Shown one piece after another: positions 34,869 through 43,819 of a DNA stretch of 64,000 bases (the first letter of the stretch is position 1; every line of letters starts with the position of its first letter). The notes below the pieces were generated by a model that did not search any database, had not been told where the DNA came from, and saw only the letters and a list, made by a program, of their open reading frames with translations. The position numbers and the translations under genes were made by a program. The stretch covers positions 3,224,001 to 3,288,000 of the forward strand of contig NZ_CP133020.1 in assembly GCF_030866825.1 (NCBI RefSeq), read 5' to 3'. The DNA is from Rathayibacter sp. SW19 (GTDB taxonomy: Bacteria; Actinomycetota; Actinomycetes; Actinomycetales; Microbacteriaceae).

Positions 34869-34899
34869 GCCGGGCCGGAGCGCGTCGCTCCGGCCCGGC
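34869..34899. terminator. Strong hairpin between rplY and pth
   Basis: GCCGGGCCGGAGCG and CGCTCCGGCCCGGC are perfect 14-base arms around CGT. Located 31 bp after the rplY stop; no U-tract on the minus strand. Confidence 0.65.
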
Positions 34900-34930
34900 A
34901 TCCGTTCGTTGCTCTGTTCCTGGCTGACTA

Positions 34931-35563
34931 CTACTCCGCGGCCGCCTCGGCCGCTGCGGCAGCACTCGCCTCGCTGGCGGCTTCTGCCACGGCCGCATCC
35001 GCAGCCTCGTCCGCAGCGGAGCCTGTCGGCACAGTGATGCCGACGATCAGCAGGTCGGGCTCATCGACCAGCACCGAACCGGCTGGCAGCGGAATGTCCT
35101 TGGCCAGCACATGCTGACCCTCTTCGAGACCCTCGATGTTGATGACGATCCGCTCAGGAATGTTCGTGGCCTCGGCCTCAAGACGGAGCGTGTTGACGTC
35201 GATCATCGCGATCGTGCCGGGGAAGGACTCGCCCTCCAGGTGCACGGGCACCTCGACGTGAACCTTCTCGCCCTTCTTGACGACGATGAGGTCGAGGTGC
35301 TCGATGATCTGGCGCACCGGATCCTTCTGCACATCCTTGACCAGTGCGAGTTGGCTCTTGCCTGCGATGTCCAGTTCAAGCACCGCGTTCGCCTTGCGCA
35401 GGATCAGGCCGATCTGGTGGCCGGGAAGAGTCACATGCTGCGGGGCTGTGCCGTGACCGTAGATCACAGCCGGAATCTTGCCAGCGGCCCGGATCTTGCG
35501 AGCCGCGCCCTTGCCAAAGTTCTCGCGTAGTTCTGCCGCGACCTTGTTACTGTCGTCACTCAT
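34931..35563 (-). CDS. rplY: 50S ribosomal protein L25/general stress protein Ctc
   Basis: A 210-residue, two-domain L25 that binds 5S rRNA. The N-terminal L25 domain has FGKGAARKIRAAGKIPAVIYGHG, and the C-terminal TL5/Ctc beta domain spans about residues 100-185. It ends in an unusually Ala/Glu-rich tail, common in actinobacterial homologues. ATG 35563 has AAGGAG upstream. It probably shares a transcript with pth despite the hairpin. The 314-bp upstream gap holds its promoter and repeat copy E. Confidence 0.95.
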   Translation of the reverse strand: MSDDSNKVAAELRENFGKGAARKIRAAGKIPAVIYGHGTAPQHVTLPGHQIGLILRKANAVLELDIAGKSQLALVKDVQKDPVRQIIEHLDLIVVKKGEKVHVEVPVHLEGESFPGTIAMIDVNTLRLEAEATNIPERIVINIEGLEEGQHVLAKDIPLPAGSVLVDEPDLLIVGITVPTGSAADEAADAAVAEAASEASAAAAAEAAAE

Positions 35564-35772
35564 GGTGGTGCACTCCTTGTTACGGGCTTTCAGCCCAGAT
35601 ATTCGATCTGTTGTTCAACTCGAACGCATGTCAGCGTGAGGAATAGCTGCAAAGCCGTACTCCACCGCGTCGATTACGGATGCCTCGATCCGGATGCCCG
35701 GAAGTCGCGCGGCAATCCCTCGCCGTAGTCCAAGGATCAAGCTTACACTGCCGCGGGCCGTACGCTCTTCCG

Positions 35773-35850
35773 CTGGTCGATCGGAGCGTATCGAGACCGC
35801 CCGGCGACGCCTCTGGTCTCGATACACTCGCTGGCGCTCGCTACTCGACC
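35773..35850. repeat. Dispersed repeat family, copy E
   Basis: Inverted pair: CTGGTCGATCGGAGCG to TATCGAGACC (35773-35798) and GGTCTCGATACACTCG to CTACTCGACC (35815-35850). It begins about 28 bp after the gluconokinase stop. Confidence 0.8.
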
Positions 35851-35877
35851 GCCAGATGGGTGCGCTTGCGCGCCAGG

Positions 35878-36429
35878 TCAGGCTTCACGCACGGCGGCGA
35901 CGGCCGCGGTGACGACCAACTCGATACTCGCGCCGATATCAACGACGACGCTGCGCTCATCCGGCTGCAACGGTTCGAGCGTCGCCAGTTGTGAGTCGAG
36001 CAGGCTGGGTGGCATGAAATGACCAGTGCGGCCTTCGAGCCGCCCTGACAACACTTCGCGAGATCCATTCAGCAAAAGAAAAATTGCGCCCGGCGCCTCC
36101 GCGCGGATCGCATCACGGTATGCCCGCTTCAATGCAGAACAGGCGACGACCAGTCCCGTCCCTTCTGCGTCGGCGAGCACCCGCCCGACTTTTGCCAGCC
36201 ACGGCCGCCTGTCGTCATCTGTCAACGGGGTGCCCGCAGCCATCTTCTGAACATTGGCGAGCGGATGCAAGGCATCGCCGTCCACGAAGGCGACGCCGAG
36301 GGCATCCGCCACCAAGGCACCGATCGTGCTCTTGCCCGAACCGGACACCCCCATCACGACGACAAGCGGATGCGACGATCTTTCGAACGACGACGCTGCG
36401 GCGAACGATGACACGTTTTCGGAAGCCAT
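35878..36429 (-). CDS. gntK: Gluconokinase
   Basis: Phosphorylates D-gluconate to 6-phosphogluconate. In 183 residues it has the P-loop GVSGSGKST (27-35), the substrate block DGDALHPLANVQKMAAG, and the FMPPSLLDSQLATLEPL segment typical of GntK; the first 20 residues are a variable Ser/Ala leader. It is 17 bp downstream of manD on the same strand, so it is the last gene of the hexuronate operon. Its product feeds 6-phosphogluconate dehydrogenase at 45910. Confidence 0.9.
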   Translation of the reverse strand: MASENVSSFAAASSFERSSHPLVVVMGVSGSGKSTIGALVADALGVAFVDGDALHPLANVQKMAAGTPLTDDDRRPWLAKVGRVLADAEGTGLVVACSALKRAYRDAIRAEAPGAIFLLLNGSREVLSGRLEGRTGHFMPPSLLDSQLATLEPLQPDERSVVVDIGASIELVVTAAVAAVREA

Positions 36430-36446
36430 GCCTGTATTCTGCCGGG

Positions 36447-37685
36447 TCACCAATCGTGTACGGTGCCGTCGGCGAGACGGTTGTACGGAAGGTAGGCGGT
36501 TTCGTACGGGTACTTGCCGGCCTCGTCGACGTCGAACTCGACGCCGAGCCCCGGCTTCTCGCCGGGGTGCAGGTAGCCGTCGATGAACGTCATCGACTGG
36601 TCGAACACGGCGTTGGTCTTGTCGCCGTGCTGCATGTACTCCTGGATGCCGTAGTTGTGAATGGCGAGCCCGACGTGCAACTGTGCGGCGAATCCGACCG
36701 GCGAGATGTCGGTCGGCCCGTGGAAGCCGGACTTGATCTGGTACATCGCGGCGTAGTCCATGACCTTCTTCAGCGGGGTGATCCCGCCGAAGTGGGTGGA
36801 TGCCGCCCGAACATAGTCGATCAGCTGCTCTTTGATGAGGTTCTGGAAATCCCACGCGGTGTTGAAGACCTCGCCGATGGCCAGAGGTGTCGTGGTGTGC
36901 TGCCGCAGCAGGCGCAGTGCCTCTTGATTCTCGGCGGGTGTGCAGTCCTCTAGCCAGAACAAATCGTAAGGCTCCAGAGACTTGCCGAGCTTCGCGGCCT
37001 GAAGCGGGGTCATCCGATGATGTCCATCGTGCAGAAGCGGAAGTTCCGGACCGAACTCGTTACGCACGGCCTCGAAGACGGTGGGAACGTGGCGCAGGTA
37101 TGCACGCGTGTCCCATTCTTCCTGGGCGGGAAGCGCGCCACGCTGAGCGGGTTCATGGTCGTAGCGCACGCCCTCATTGCCCGGAAGGCCCTTGTTCGAG
37201 GCGATCCCGTAGATCGACTCGAGGCCGGGAACGCCGGTCTGCACCCGGATCGAACGGTAGCCGAGCGACTGGTGCTCGCGGATCGAGTCGAACAGCTCGG
37301 GCAGCTCCTTGCCGGAGGCATGGCCGTATGCCATCAGCCCGTTGCGGCTCGCACCGCCGAGCAACTGATACACGGGCATTCCGGCCGCCTTGCCCTTGAT
37401 GTCCCACAACGCCATGTCAACGGCGGCGATCGACGCCATCGTCACCGGGCCGCGGCGCCAGTAGCCGCTGCGGTAAAGGAACTGCCAGGTGTCCTCGATG
37501 TTCTGCGGGTCGCGGCCGATCAGCAGCGGAACAACATGTTCACCCAGGTATGCCGCGACCGCGAGCTCACGCCCGTTGAGCGTCGCATCCCCGAGCCCGG
37601 TCAGCCCATCGTTGGTCGTGAGCTTGAGCGTCACGAAGTTGCGATCGGGGCTCGTGACGATGACCTCGGCCTTGTCAATTTTCAT
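36447..37685 (-). CDS. manD: D-mannonate dehydratase, enolase superfamily (ManD/RspA type)
   Basis: A 412-residue enolase-superfamily enzyme that dehydrates D-mannonate to 2-keto-3-deoxy-D-gluconate. The lid domain opens MKIDKAEVIVTSPDRNFVTLKL. The barrel carries LLHDGHHRMTPLQAAKLGKSLEPYDLFWLEDCTPAE (metal Asp and Glu), AIGEVFNT (third ligand) and HFGGITPLKKV. The C-terminus CxxPYETAYLPYNRLADGTVHDW resembles RspA/ManD. AAGGA lies five bases before the ATG. It follows the fructuronate reductase-like gene and four phased GTTGC repeats. Pathway context favours mannonate over related acids. Confidence 0.88.
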   Translation of the reverse strand: MKIDKAEVIVTSPDRNFVTLKLTTNDGLTGLGDATLNGRELAVAAYLGEHVVPLLIGRDPQNIEDTWQFLYRSGYWRRGPVTMASIAAVDMALWDIKGKAAGMPVYQLLGGASRNGLMAYGHASGKELPELFDSIREHQSLGYRSIRVQTGVPGLESIYGIASNKGLPGNEGVRYDHEPAQRGALPAQEEWDTRAYLRHVPTVFEAVRNEFGPELPLLHDGHHRMTPLQAAKLGKSLEPYDLFWLEDCTPAENQEALRLLRQHTTTPLAIGEVFNTAWDFQNLIKEQLIDYVRAASTHFGGITPLKKVMDYAAMYQIKSGFHGPTDISPVGFAAQLHVGLAIHNYGIQEYMQHGDKTNAVFDQSMTFIDGYLHPGEKPGLGVEFDVDEAGKYPYETAYLPYNRLADGTVHDW

Positions 37686-37708
37686 GTCGGTCCTTGTCCT
37701 GTGTTCGC

Positions 37709-37785
37709 GTTGCGTCGATTCTGCTCATGTTGCGTCGTTCCAGTTCGAGTTGCATCGTTTCTGATTGTGTTGCGTGAACTGCTAT
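37709..37785. repeat. Four phased GTTGC direct repeats before manD
   Basis: GTTGC(G/A)T begins at 37709, 37729, 37749 and 37769, exactly 20 bp apart, with degenerate flanks. They lie between the reductase stop and the manD ribosome site. They could be regulator sites on one DNA face or a decayed tandem duplication. Confidence 0.8.
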
Positions 37786-39215
37786 CTGAACGACCCCGCC
37801 GCTGCCACAACGGTCGCCAGAAAAGCGTCGTCCCGAGCGAGCTCAGGATCGATCAGATCGAGCAGACGCCGCGGGGCGCCGTCGTTGCGCGGCTCCCGTG
37901 CGCGTTGAATAGCTGCCGACTGCGCGTCCGCCAGGTCGATGCCGGCGCGCAACGACGCGATCCAGGCGCCGATGGCCACGGCACAGGCCTGCGCGCTACG
38001 GCCGGCGTCTCGTTCGGCCCGGGCGACGGCGGCAACGCGCACCCGCAGTTTGGTGGCGCCTTCCTTGCCGATCTGGCTGAGCTGATGCTCGATACGGGTG
38101 TTCTCGAAACGAGCCAGCAGCGCTGACCGGTATGCGTCGAGATCAAGTCCCTTCTGAGGCAGGTTTCGCGCGCATTCGTCCCAGAGCGCAGTCACCCAGC
38201 CTCGACAGACCGGATCGGTAATCGCATCCGCGACCGTTGTGTGGCCACGCACCAATCCAGCGTATGCCAAGAGACTGTGCGCACCGTTCAACAGCCAGAG
38301 CTTGCGTCGCTCGAACGGTGCGATGTCTTCGACGAAGCGGGCCCCCGCAGACTCCCACGCCGGGCGGCCAGCCGGAAACGCGCCCGAAAGCACCCAGTCT
38401 GTGAACGGCTCCGTGACCACCGGGGCGCTGTCGGCCCAGCCCGTCAACGCCGTCGCCGTCGCGATGTCGGCTGCGGTGGTCTTCGGGGTGATGCGATCAA
38501 CGGATGTTGACACGAAGCTGACATTGTGGGCCAGCCACGCCGCCGTTTGCGGACTCACCCTCGCCGCGAGCGCCGTCAGGCCACGCCGAAGAAACTCGCC
38601 GTTGTTCGGCACATTGTCACAGGGCACGATCGCGAGCGCACCGGCGCCGGCGCGTCGACGCGCATCCAGCGCCAGGAGCAGTCGCCCGAGCGTCGTGACC
38701 GGGCTCACGCCTTGGCTCGCGCCTGGGCCCGTATCGGCGCCCATGCCCGCTGCCTGCAACAACTCGAGGTCTGCGACCACGAGTGGATCGTCGAGGTCCG
38801 GCAGCGCGTCAGCTGTCAGACGGTAGCCGGGCTCGGTGATCGTCAGCGTGATCACTGCCGTCGTCGGCGCTGCGACCAGTGCGATCAGCCGGGCAACATC
38901 GGCTCCGTCGACCGCCTCGACGATGCTGGAGATCACGGTCGCCGTGTCCTCGGCATCCGACCGCTCGATCAGGGTATAGAGGCCGTCCTGCGGGGCGAGC
39001 TGCCGGGCGGCCGCCCGGGAGCGTCCGGTGAATGAGGCAATCCCCCAGTTGTCGCTGTCCCGAGCATTCGCCGTATACCAGGCCTGATGAGCACGGTGAA
39101 ACGCACCGAGGCCGATATGCACCATTCGCACCGGCGGTGTCACATGCGTGACGCCGCTGCGTCGGTCGTACGACTGCCGGGTGAGCGGGACGGGTGTTGC
39201 GGCGGCGGCATTCAT
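37782..39215 (-). CDS. Mannitol dehydrogenase family oxidoreductase, probable fructuronate reductase
   Basis: A 477-residue long-chain NAD-dependent dehydrogenase. The N-terminal Rossmann fold starts VRMVHIGLGAFHRAHQAWYT, CDNVPNNG follows mid-protein, and the C-terminal catalytic helix has KLWLLNGAHSLLAYAG, with the catalytic Lys and His of the family. Relatives are UxuB (D-fructuronate to D-mannonate) and mannitol 2-dehydrogenase. Placement between uxaC and manD makes fructuronate reduction the best call. ATG 39215 overlaps the uxaC stop (ATGA). Confidence 0.85.
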   Translation of the reverse strand: MNAAAATPVPLTRQSYDRRSGVTHVTPPVRMVHIGLGAFHRAHQAWYTANARDSDNWGIASFTGRSRAAARQLAPQDGLYTLIERSDAEDTATVISSIVEAVDGADVARLIALVAAPTTAVITLTITEPGYRLTADALPDLDDPLVVADLELLQAAGMGADTGPGASQGVSPVTTLGRLLLALDARRRAGAGALAIVPCDNVPNNGEFLRRGLTALAARVSPQTAAWLAHNVSFVSTSVDRITPKTTAADIATATALTGWADSAPVVTEPFTDWVLSGAFPAGRPAWESAGARFVEDIAPFERRKLWLLNGAHSLLAYAGLVRGHTTVADAITDPVCRGWVTALWDECARNLPQKGLDLDAYRSALLARFENTRIEHQLSQIGKEGATKLRVRVAAVARAERDAGRSAQACAVAIGAWIASLRAGIDLADAQSAAIQRAREPRNDGAPRRLLDLIDPELARDDAFLATVVAAAGSFR

Positions 39216-40627
39216 AGCTTGAATACGGCACGTGGCATGGTATCGACGAGGTCGTGCGCGATGCGCTCCGCGGTCTTCTGGTCGAGTCGGCCCTCGCGCA
39301 CGAGCCGCGCCAGGAACGCCGCATCGAGACGCCTGGACATGTCGTGGCGAGCGGGAATCGACATGAATGCACGCGTGTCGTCGATGAAGCCAGAACTTCG
39401 ATAAAACCCGGCTGTCTCAGTAACCGCCGCGCGGAACCGTTGCACGGAATCGGGCGCATCGAGGAACCACCAGGGTGCGCCGATGTACACGCTCGGATAG
39501 AAACCGGCCAGCGGCGCGATCTCCCGGGAGTATGACGTCTCGTCGACGCTGAACAGCACCAGGTGAAAGTCGGGATTGTTGCCGTAGCGATCCAGCAGCG
39601 GCTTGAGCGGTGCGACATAGTTGGTGCGAACCGGGATGTCGGCACCCATGTCGGGCCCGAACCGCTCGAAAGTCTCGGTGCTGTGATTGCGATGCACGCC
39701 CGGGTGGATCGTCATGACCAGGCCGTCATCGACGCTCATTCGTGCCATCTGAAGCAGCATGTGGCCGCTGAAGGCGCGCGCCTCCTCCGCTGTCAACGTT
39801 CCCTCGAGCCCTTTGGCGAACAGCGCGGAGCCCTCGGCGTGGTCGATTTCGACCGCCAGCGGCTGCACGACGGCGTGGTCAGCCGAAACGGCACCGTGCT
39901 GGACGAAGTAGCGTCGGCGTCCGGCCAGCGCGTCGAGGTAGCCGGAGAAACTCGAATCCGCAGAACCGTTCCACTGAGCGAGCGCGGCAACGCGCGCGGC
40001 CCAGCCGTGCGAGGTCGGGTCGAGATACGCATCCGGTCGAAAAGTCGGAACGACACGGCCATGAAACGTCGGATCGGAACGGAGGGCGCCGTGGGCGGCG
40101 AGATCGCTCATGGGGTCATCGGTGGTGGCGAGCACCTCGATGCCGAACCGTTCGAATAGCGCGCGCGGCCGGAACGCGGGGGTGTGCAACGCCGCCTGGA
40201 TCGTGTCGAAGAGCTCGTCGGCGTTTTGCGAATCGGGCAGTTCGCCGATCTCGAACAGCCGCGCGAAAACATCGCGCAACCAGTAACCGGATGCCGTGCC
40301 TGCGAACAAGTGCCAGTTGCGGCAGAACGTGGCCCACACCGCGCGCGGCGGCGCGACGACGCGACCGCGTTCATCTGCCACGCCGAGCTCGGTGAGGTCC
40401 ACACCGGCCGCGTGCAGCAGCCGCGTCACGTAGTGGTCGTAGCGAATGAACAGCTCGGCCGGGTCGCCGAACGCTTCGTCTGCCACCAGCAGGCGAGGGT
40501 CGACATGGCCGTGTGGCGAGATGATCGGCAGAGCTTCGACCGTTTCGTAGAGGCCGCGAGCAATGTCGCGCGTTCGGGGATCGACGGGAAACAGGCGGTC
40601 GGGGTCCAACTCTAACGGCGTGCTCAC
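39212..40627 (-). CDS. uxaC: Glucuronate isomerase (uronate isomerase)
   Basis: Isomerises D-glucuronate to D-fructuronate (or galacturonate to tagaturonate), the first step of the pathway. An amidohydrolase-like barrel of 471 residues with the metal motif SPHGHVDPRLL, TTDDPMSDLAAH and MTIHPGVHRNHS in the second half. GTG 40627 is chosen because a full promoter (TTGACA, 17 bp, TTGAAT) ends six bases upstream, giving a leaderless start; TTG 40639 lies inside that -10. It is the first gene of uxaC-reductase-manD-gntK. Its -35 lies inside a LacI-type operator. Confidence 0.93.
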   Translation of the reverse strand: MSTPLELDPDRLFPVDPRTRDIARGLYETVEALPIISPHGHVDPRLLVADEAFGDPAELFIRYDHYVTRLLHAAGVDLTELGVADERGRVVAPPRAVWATFCRNWHLFAGTASGYWLRDVFARLFEIGELPDSQNADELFDTIQAALHTPAFRPRALFERFGIEVLATTDDPMSDLAAHGALRSDPTFHGRVVPTFRPDAYLDPTSHGWAARVAALAQWNGSADSSFSGYLDALAGRRRYFVQHGAVSADHAVVQPLAVEIDHAEGSALFAKGLEGTLTAEEARAFSGHMLLQMARMSVDDGLVMTIHPGVHRNHSTETFERFGPDMGADIPVRTNYVAPLKPLLDRYGNNPDFHLVLFSVDETSYSREIAPLAGFYPSVYIGAPWWFLDAPDSVQRFRAAVTETAGFYRSSGFIDDTRAFMSIPARHDMSRRLDAAFLARLVREGRLDQKTAERIAHDLVDTMPRAVFKL

Positions 40628-40633
40628 TGCTCC

Positions 40634-40672
40634 ATTCAATCGCCGGCGAAGAGCTTTGTCAACCGGTTGCCA
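40634..40672 (-). promoter_or_regulatory. uxaC promoter with LacI-type operator on its -35
   Basis: Minus strand: TTGACA (40657-40662), 17-base spacer, TTGAAT (40634-40639), six bases to the GTG. The -35 is inside the 16-bp near-palindrome TGTCAACCGGTTGCCA (plus strand, 40657-40672), with a central CG as in LacI/GalR sites. Bound repressor would block polymerase. Confidence 0.75.
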
Positions 40673-40709
40673 AAATGTGCGTTCGCATCGTTCTGCCCCG
40701 GCAGACTGC

Positions 40710-41789
40710 TCATCGAATAGCGGATGCAGATGCAGATGGAGTTGGTCCGGTTGGAGCTGGACCGGTGGAGCCGCGAACGATCAGCTCCGTTGCAAGCGGC
40801 GCAAGCGCGTCCGCTCGGGCGGCGGATGCGTCGTGCTGCGCGCCCGCGACGCGCTCGAGCGTTCGAAGCACCGCGAGTTCGCCGAGGGCTCCGAGCGGTG
40901 TACGAATCGTGCTGAGCGGTGGTGCGGTGAAATCAGAGCCGAAGATGTCGTCGCATCCGATGATGCTCAGCCGTTCTGGCACCCGTTGCCCATTCTCCTG
41001 CAGCGCCCGGAGTAACCCGATTGCCATCAGATCGTTGTAGGCGAGCACCGCGCTTGCACCGCACGCCATGATCCGCTCGTACGCGTCGCGCCCACCTTCC
41101 AGAGTTGGAGCCCCTGGCCCGATTTCGACGATCGTCATGCCGCGCTGCCGCGCCTTGGCTAGGATGAGGCGCCACCGAGCGGTGTTCATCCACGAGTCCG
41201 CGGGCCCGGAGAGGTAGGCAAGCGAGCGATGCCCGAAGGTCGCGATCAGATCGAGAGCCTGATCGATCCCGGGCTCGCTGTCGGCGACCAGCGTGTCGAC
41301 GCCCTCGATTCGACGATTGACGACAACCAGCGGCTTGCGATCAGCCAGTTCACGGATCTGGTTGTCACTCGAACGCGTCGCGACGAGAACGAGCCCGTCG
41401 ACGGATTGCTCGATGCGCGACGCCGTTTCGATCTCCAACTCGCCGGATTCGTGCGATTCGGCCAACACCAGGGTGTATCCGGCCTGTGCTGCGGCCCGCT
41501 CGGCGCCGCGGATGAATGGAAAGAAGACCGGGTTCGTGATATCGGCCACGATCAAGCCCAGAGTGTTGGTGTGCCCGGTTGGTAACGCTCGTGCCATTGG
41601 GTTCACCCGATAGTGCAGAGTCTCGGCTGCATCTTGGATGAGCTTCTCCGTCTTGGCGCTGATCCGGCCCGGCTTGCTCAGCGCGCGAGACACCGTCGAC
41701 GGGTTCACTCCCGCGAGCCGTGCGATGTCGTAGATCGTCGGCGCCTTCGGCGTGTTCGGCCCGTTCGGCGCGTCGCTGTTCTCGTTCAT
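40710..41789 (-). CDS. LacI family transcriptional regulator
   Basis: A 359-residue repressor. The helix-turn-helix and hinge are at residues 18-70 (TIYDIARLAGVNPSTVSRAL, then YRVNPMARAL). The periplasmic-binding-like effector domain begins TNTLGLIVADITNPVFFPFI and includes SIIGCDDIFGSDFTAPPLSTI. It is the fourth gene of the isomerase/oxidoreductase operon (overlapping the previous gene, ATGA) and lies just upstream of the uxaC promoter. Two operators of one pattern suggest it represses both operons and itself. The inducer is probably a sugar acid. Confidence 0.92.
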   Translation of the reverse strand: MNENSDAPNGPNTPKAPTIYDIARLAGVNPSTVSRALSKPGRISAKTEKLIQDAAETLHYRVNPMARALPTGHTNTLGLIVADITNPVFFPFIRGAERAAAQAGYTLVLAESHESGELEIETASRIEQSVDGLVLVATRSSDNQIRELADRKPLVVVNRRIEGVDTLVADSEPGIDQALDLIATFGHRSLAYLSGPADSWMNTARWRLILAKARQRGMTIVEIGPGAPTLEGGRDAYERIMACGASAVLAYNDLMAIGLLRALQENGQRVPERLSIIGCDDIFGSDFTAPPLSTIRTPLGALGELAVLRTLERVAGAQHDASAARADALAPLATELIVRGSTGPAPTGPTPSASASAIR

Positions 41790-42973
41790 GACTCACGTTC
41801 GGGAAAGAGGCCCTCTGCGCGAATACGCCGGTTCAGCAGGGCTAAGAATTCGTCTTCGTCGAAGTCGATCGGTACTTCACGCCCGAGCCAGCTCGACAGG
41901 TGGATTGCGTTGGCGAGACGAACTCCGCGAATGCCGTCCGAGCCGGGTGCGATCAGGGCAGTGCCGTGCAGGATGTTCGCGGCGAAGTTCTCGAGCACGC
42001 CCACGTGCTGAGCACCCCAGGCCGAGTCGAATGCTAGGGTCTCTTCGGTGTAGAAGTCCTTCGTGTCCAATGCCCCGCTGAATAGTTGCGCCACTTCAGC
42101 CGCGCCGATGGAGTCGCTGAGTTCACGTTCGGGGCGTGTCAACCGGGTGATCACCGCCGTCTTGCTGTCTGCCACCACGATTTTGCCCGCATCGCCGAGA
42201 ATTTCGAAACGATCGGTGCCGGTCAGATCATGTGTTGCCGTGACGAACACGCCGGTAGCTCCCTCACCGTAATCCAGGAGCGCTGTCACCTCGTCTTCGA
42301 CTCCGATGTTGCGGCGGAAGCCATAGCCGACCTTGGCATACACCGATTTGGGCATCCCGCAGATCCATTGCAGTAGATCGAGCTGGTGCGGGGCCTGATT
42401 GACGAGCACCCCGCCGCCCTCGCCACCCCAGGTTGCACGCCAATCGCTCTGGTCGTAGTAGCCCTGTGGGCGCCACCAGGTTGTGATGATCCAATTGGTG
42501 CGGCGGATCGCACCGATCTCACCGGCTTCGACGATCTGCTTGATTCGACGGTATAGAGGGTTGTTGCGCTGATTGAACATGACGGCGAATGTCAGGTCCG
42601 GCTTCGTCGCGGCGAAGGCGTTCAACCGCGCAACCTGTTTCGTGTACACGCCTGTCGGCTTCTCCACCAGCACGTGGAGGCCGCGACTCAGAGCGTCGAT
42701 TGCCAACTGGGGATGCAGGTAATGCTGCACGCATGTGACCACCGCGTCCACGCTGTCAGAGTCGAGCAACGCAAGCGGATCGTCGTACAGCGACACATCC
42801 GGATACAGTGCGCGCGCCCGATCTCTGGCCGCAGAATCAACGTCCGCAATCGCGGTGAGGGCCATGTTCGGCACCCGGCCCGCCGCCAGGAAACCCGCAT
42901 AGAGCGCGCCCTGTGTGCCGAATCCGATGATGCCCAGCCGAACCGTCTTCGCCGTGGATTCAGGTGTGGTCAT
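41786..42973 (-). CDS. Gfo/Idh/MocA family oxidoreductase
   Basis: A 395-residue NAD(P)-dependent sugar dehydrogenase. The Rossmann start is VRLGIIGFGTQGALYAGFL, and the catalytic lysine is in LVEKPTGVYTKQ (the EKP motif). The substrate domain carries WRATWGGEGGGVLVNQAPHQLDLL, with the His of the catalytic dyad. Relatives oxidise inositols, glucosides (to 3-keto sugars) or sugar acids. It is coupled to the LacI gene and the upstream isomerase by four-base overlaps at both ends. Confidence 0.9.
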   Translation of the reverse strand: MTTPESTAKTVRLGIIGFGTQGALYAGFLAAGRVPNMALTAIADVDSAARDRARALYPDVSLYDDPLALLDSDSVDAVVTCVQHYLHPQLAIDALSRGLHVLVEKPTGVYTKQVARLNAFAATKPDLTFAVMFNQRNNPLYRRIKQIVEAGEIGAIRRTNWIITTWWRPQGYYDQSDWRATWGGEGGGVLVNQAPHQLDLLQWICGMPKSVYAKVGYGFRRNIGVEDEVTALLDYGEGATGVFVTATHDLTGTDRFEILGDAGKIVVADSKTAVITRLTRPERELSDSIGAAEVAQLFSGALDTKDFYTEETLAFDSAWGAQHVGVLENFAANILHGTALIAPGSDGIRGVRLANAIHLSSWLGREVPIDFDEDEFLALLNRRIRAEGLFPERES

Positions 42974-43818
42974 TGCGTGTGCACTCCTAGTTCAGCGATC
43001 AAACCTGCGAAGGCGCGGGCCGCTCGGCCGAACTCGGTCGGACCGGAGAACCCGCCGAGCTCGAACGCATCAACGAGGTGCGGTTCGAGTGAGACGAAGC
43101 CGTCGTAGCCGTCGTCGCGCAGGGCAGTGAGTGTTTCCCGCAGTTGTCCGTCTCCCTCTCCGGCCGGCACAACGCGCCCCGTTGCAGCGACAGCGTCCTT
43201 GACCTGGAGGTAGTCGAGGTAGGGGCGCAGCAGCGCGTAACCGTCGGTGTACGGTTCAACGCCCACCTGGACGAAGTTCGCGCTGTCCCAGGCCAGGCGA
43301 AGCGCACTCGACCCGACGGACTCGACCAGGTCGAGCACCCGCTCCGGAACATCGCCATAGATTGCTTTCTCGTTCTCATGCAGCAGGGTGATGTGCTCCT
43401 TCTCCGCCTCGTCGGCGAGCAGGCGCATCCGCGTCATGACGTCGTCGCGGATGCGCCCGACAGGAACACCGTCTGCTCGAAAGAAGGAGAACACTCGAAT
43501 GTTCGCGGTGTCGAGCGCGTGCGCGACGTGGATCACGCGCCGCAATCGCTGGACCTCGAACTCGGCGTCCAGCGAGACATCCACCTTGCCGATCGGCGAA
43601 GCGATGGCGGAGACCGCCATCTGCTGCTCGACAAGCAGCGAGCGCAGAGCATTCAGTTGATCATCGTCGAGGTCGACGACGTTCACACCCCACGCGCTGC
43701 GCACCTCGAGATGGTTGGCACCCAGTGCGTGAAGCACGGCCATCTGGATGCGCGGGTCCGGGTCGATCTCATCGCCGAACCCGCTCAGGGTCCACGTGAA
43801 CGCCGATGCCCGGCTCAT
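42970..43818 (-). CDS. Sugar phosphate isomerase/epimerase family TIM barrel (1)
   Basis: A 282-residue AP-endonuclease-2-fold protein. Barrel segments with likely metal ligands are TLLHENEKAIYG (Glu), LAWDSANFVQVGVEPY (Asp), YLQVKDAVA (Lys) and GFVSLEPHL (Glu). AGGAG lies seven bases upstream of ATG 43818, which follows the previous stop by one base. Its stop overlaps the Gfo/Idh gene. The enzyme class is sure, the sugar is not. It differs clearly from its neighbour, so it is not a recent duplicate. Confidence 0.86.
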   Translation of the reverse strand: MSRASAFTWTLSGFGDEIDPDPRIQMAVLHALGANHLEVRSAWGVNVVDLDDDQLNALRSLLVEQQMAVSAIASPIGKVDVSLDAEFEVQRLRRVIHVAHALDTANIRVFSFFRADGVPVGRIRDDVMTRMRLLADEAEKEHITLLHENEKAIYGDVPERVLDLVESVGSSALRLAWDSANFVQVGVEPYTDGYALLRPYLDYLQVKDAVAATGRVVPAGEGDGQLRETLTALRDDGYDGFVSLEPHLVDAFELGGFSGPTEFGRAARAFAGLIAELGVHTQ

Positions 43819-43819
43819 G

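Noticed and set aside
35564..35877. Extra gene between gluconokinase and rplY
   Set aside because: Only short frames occur; the stretch is explained by the rplY promoter region and repeat copy E.
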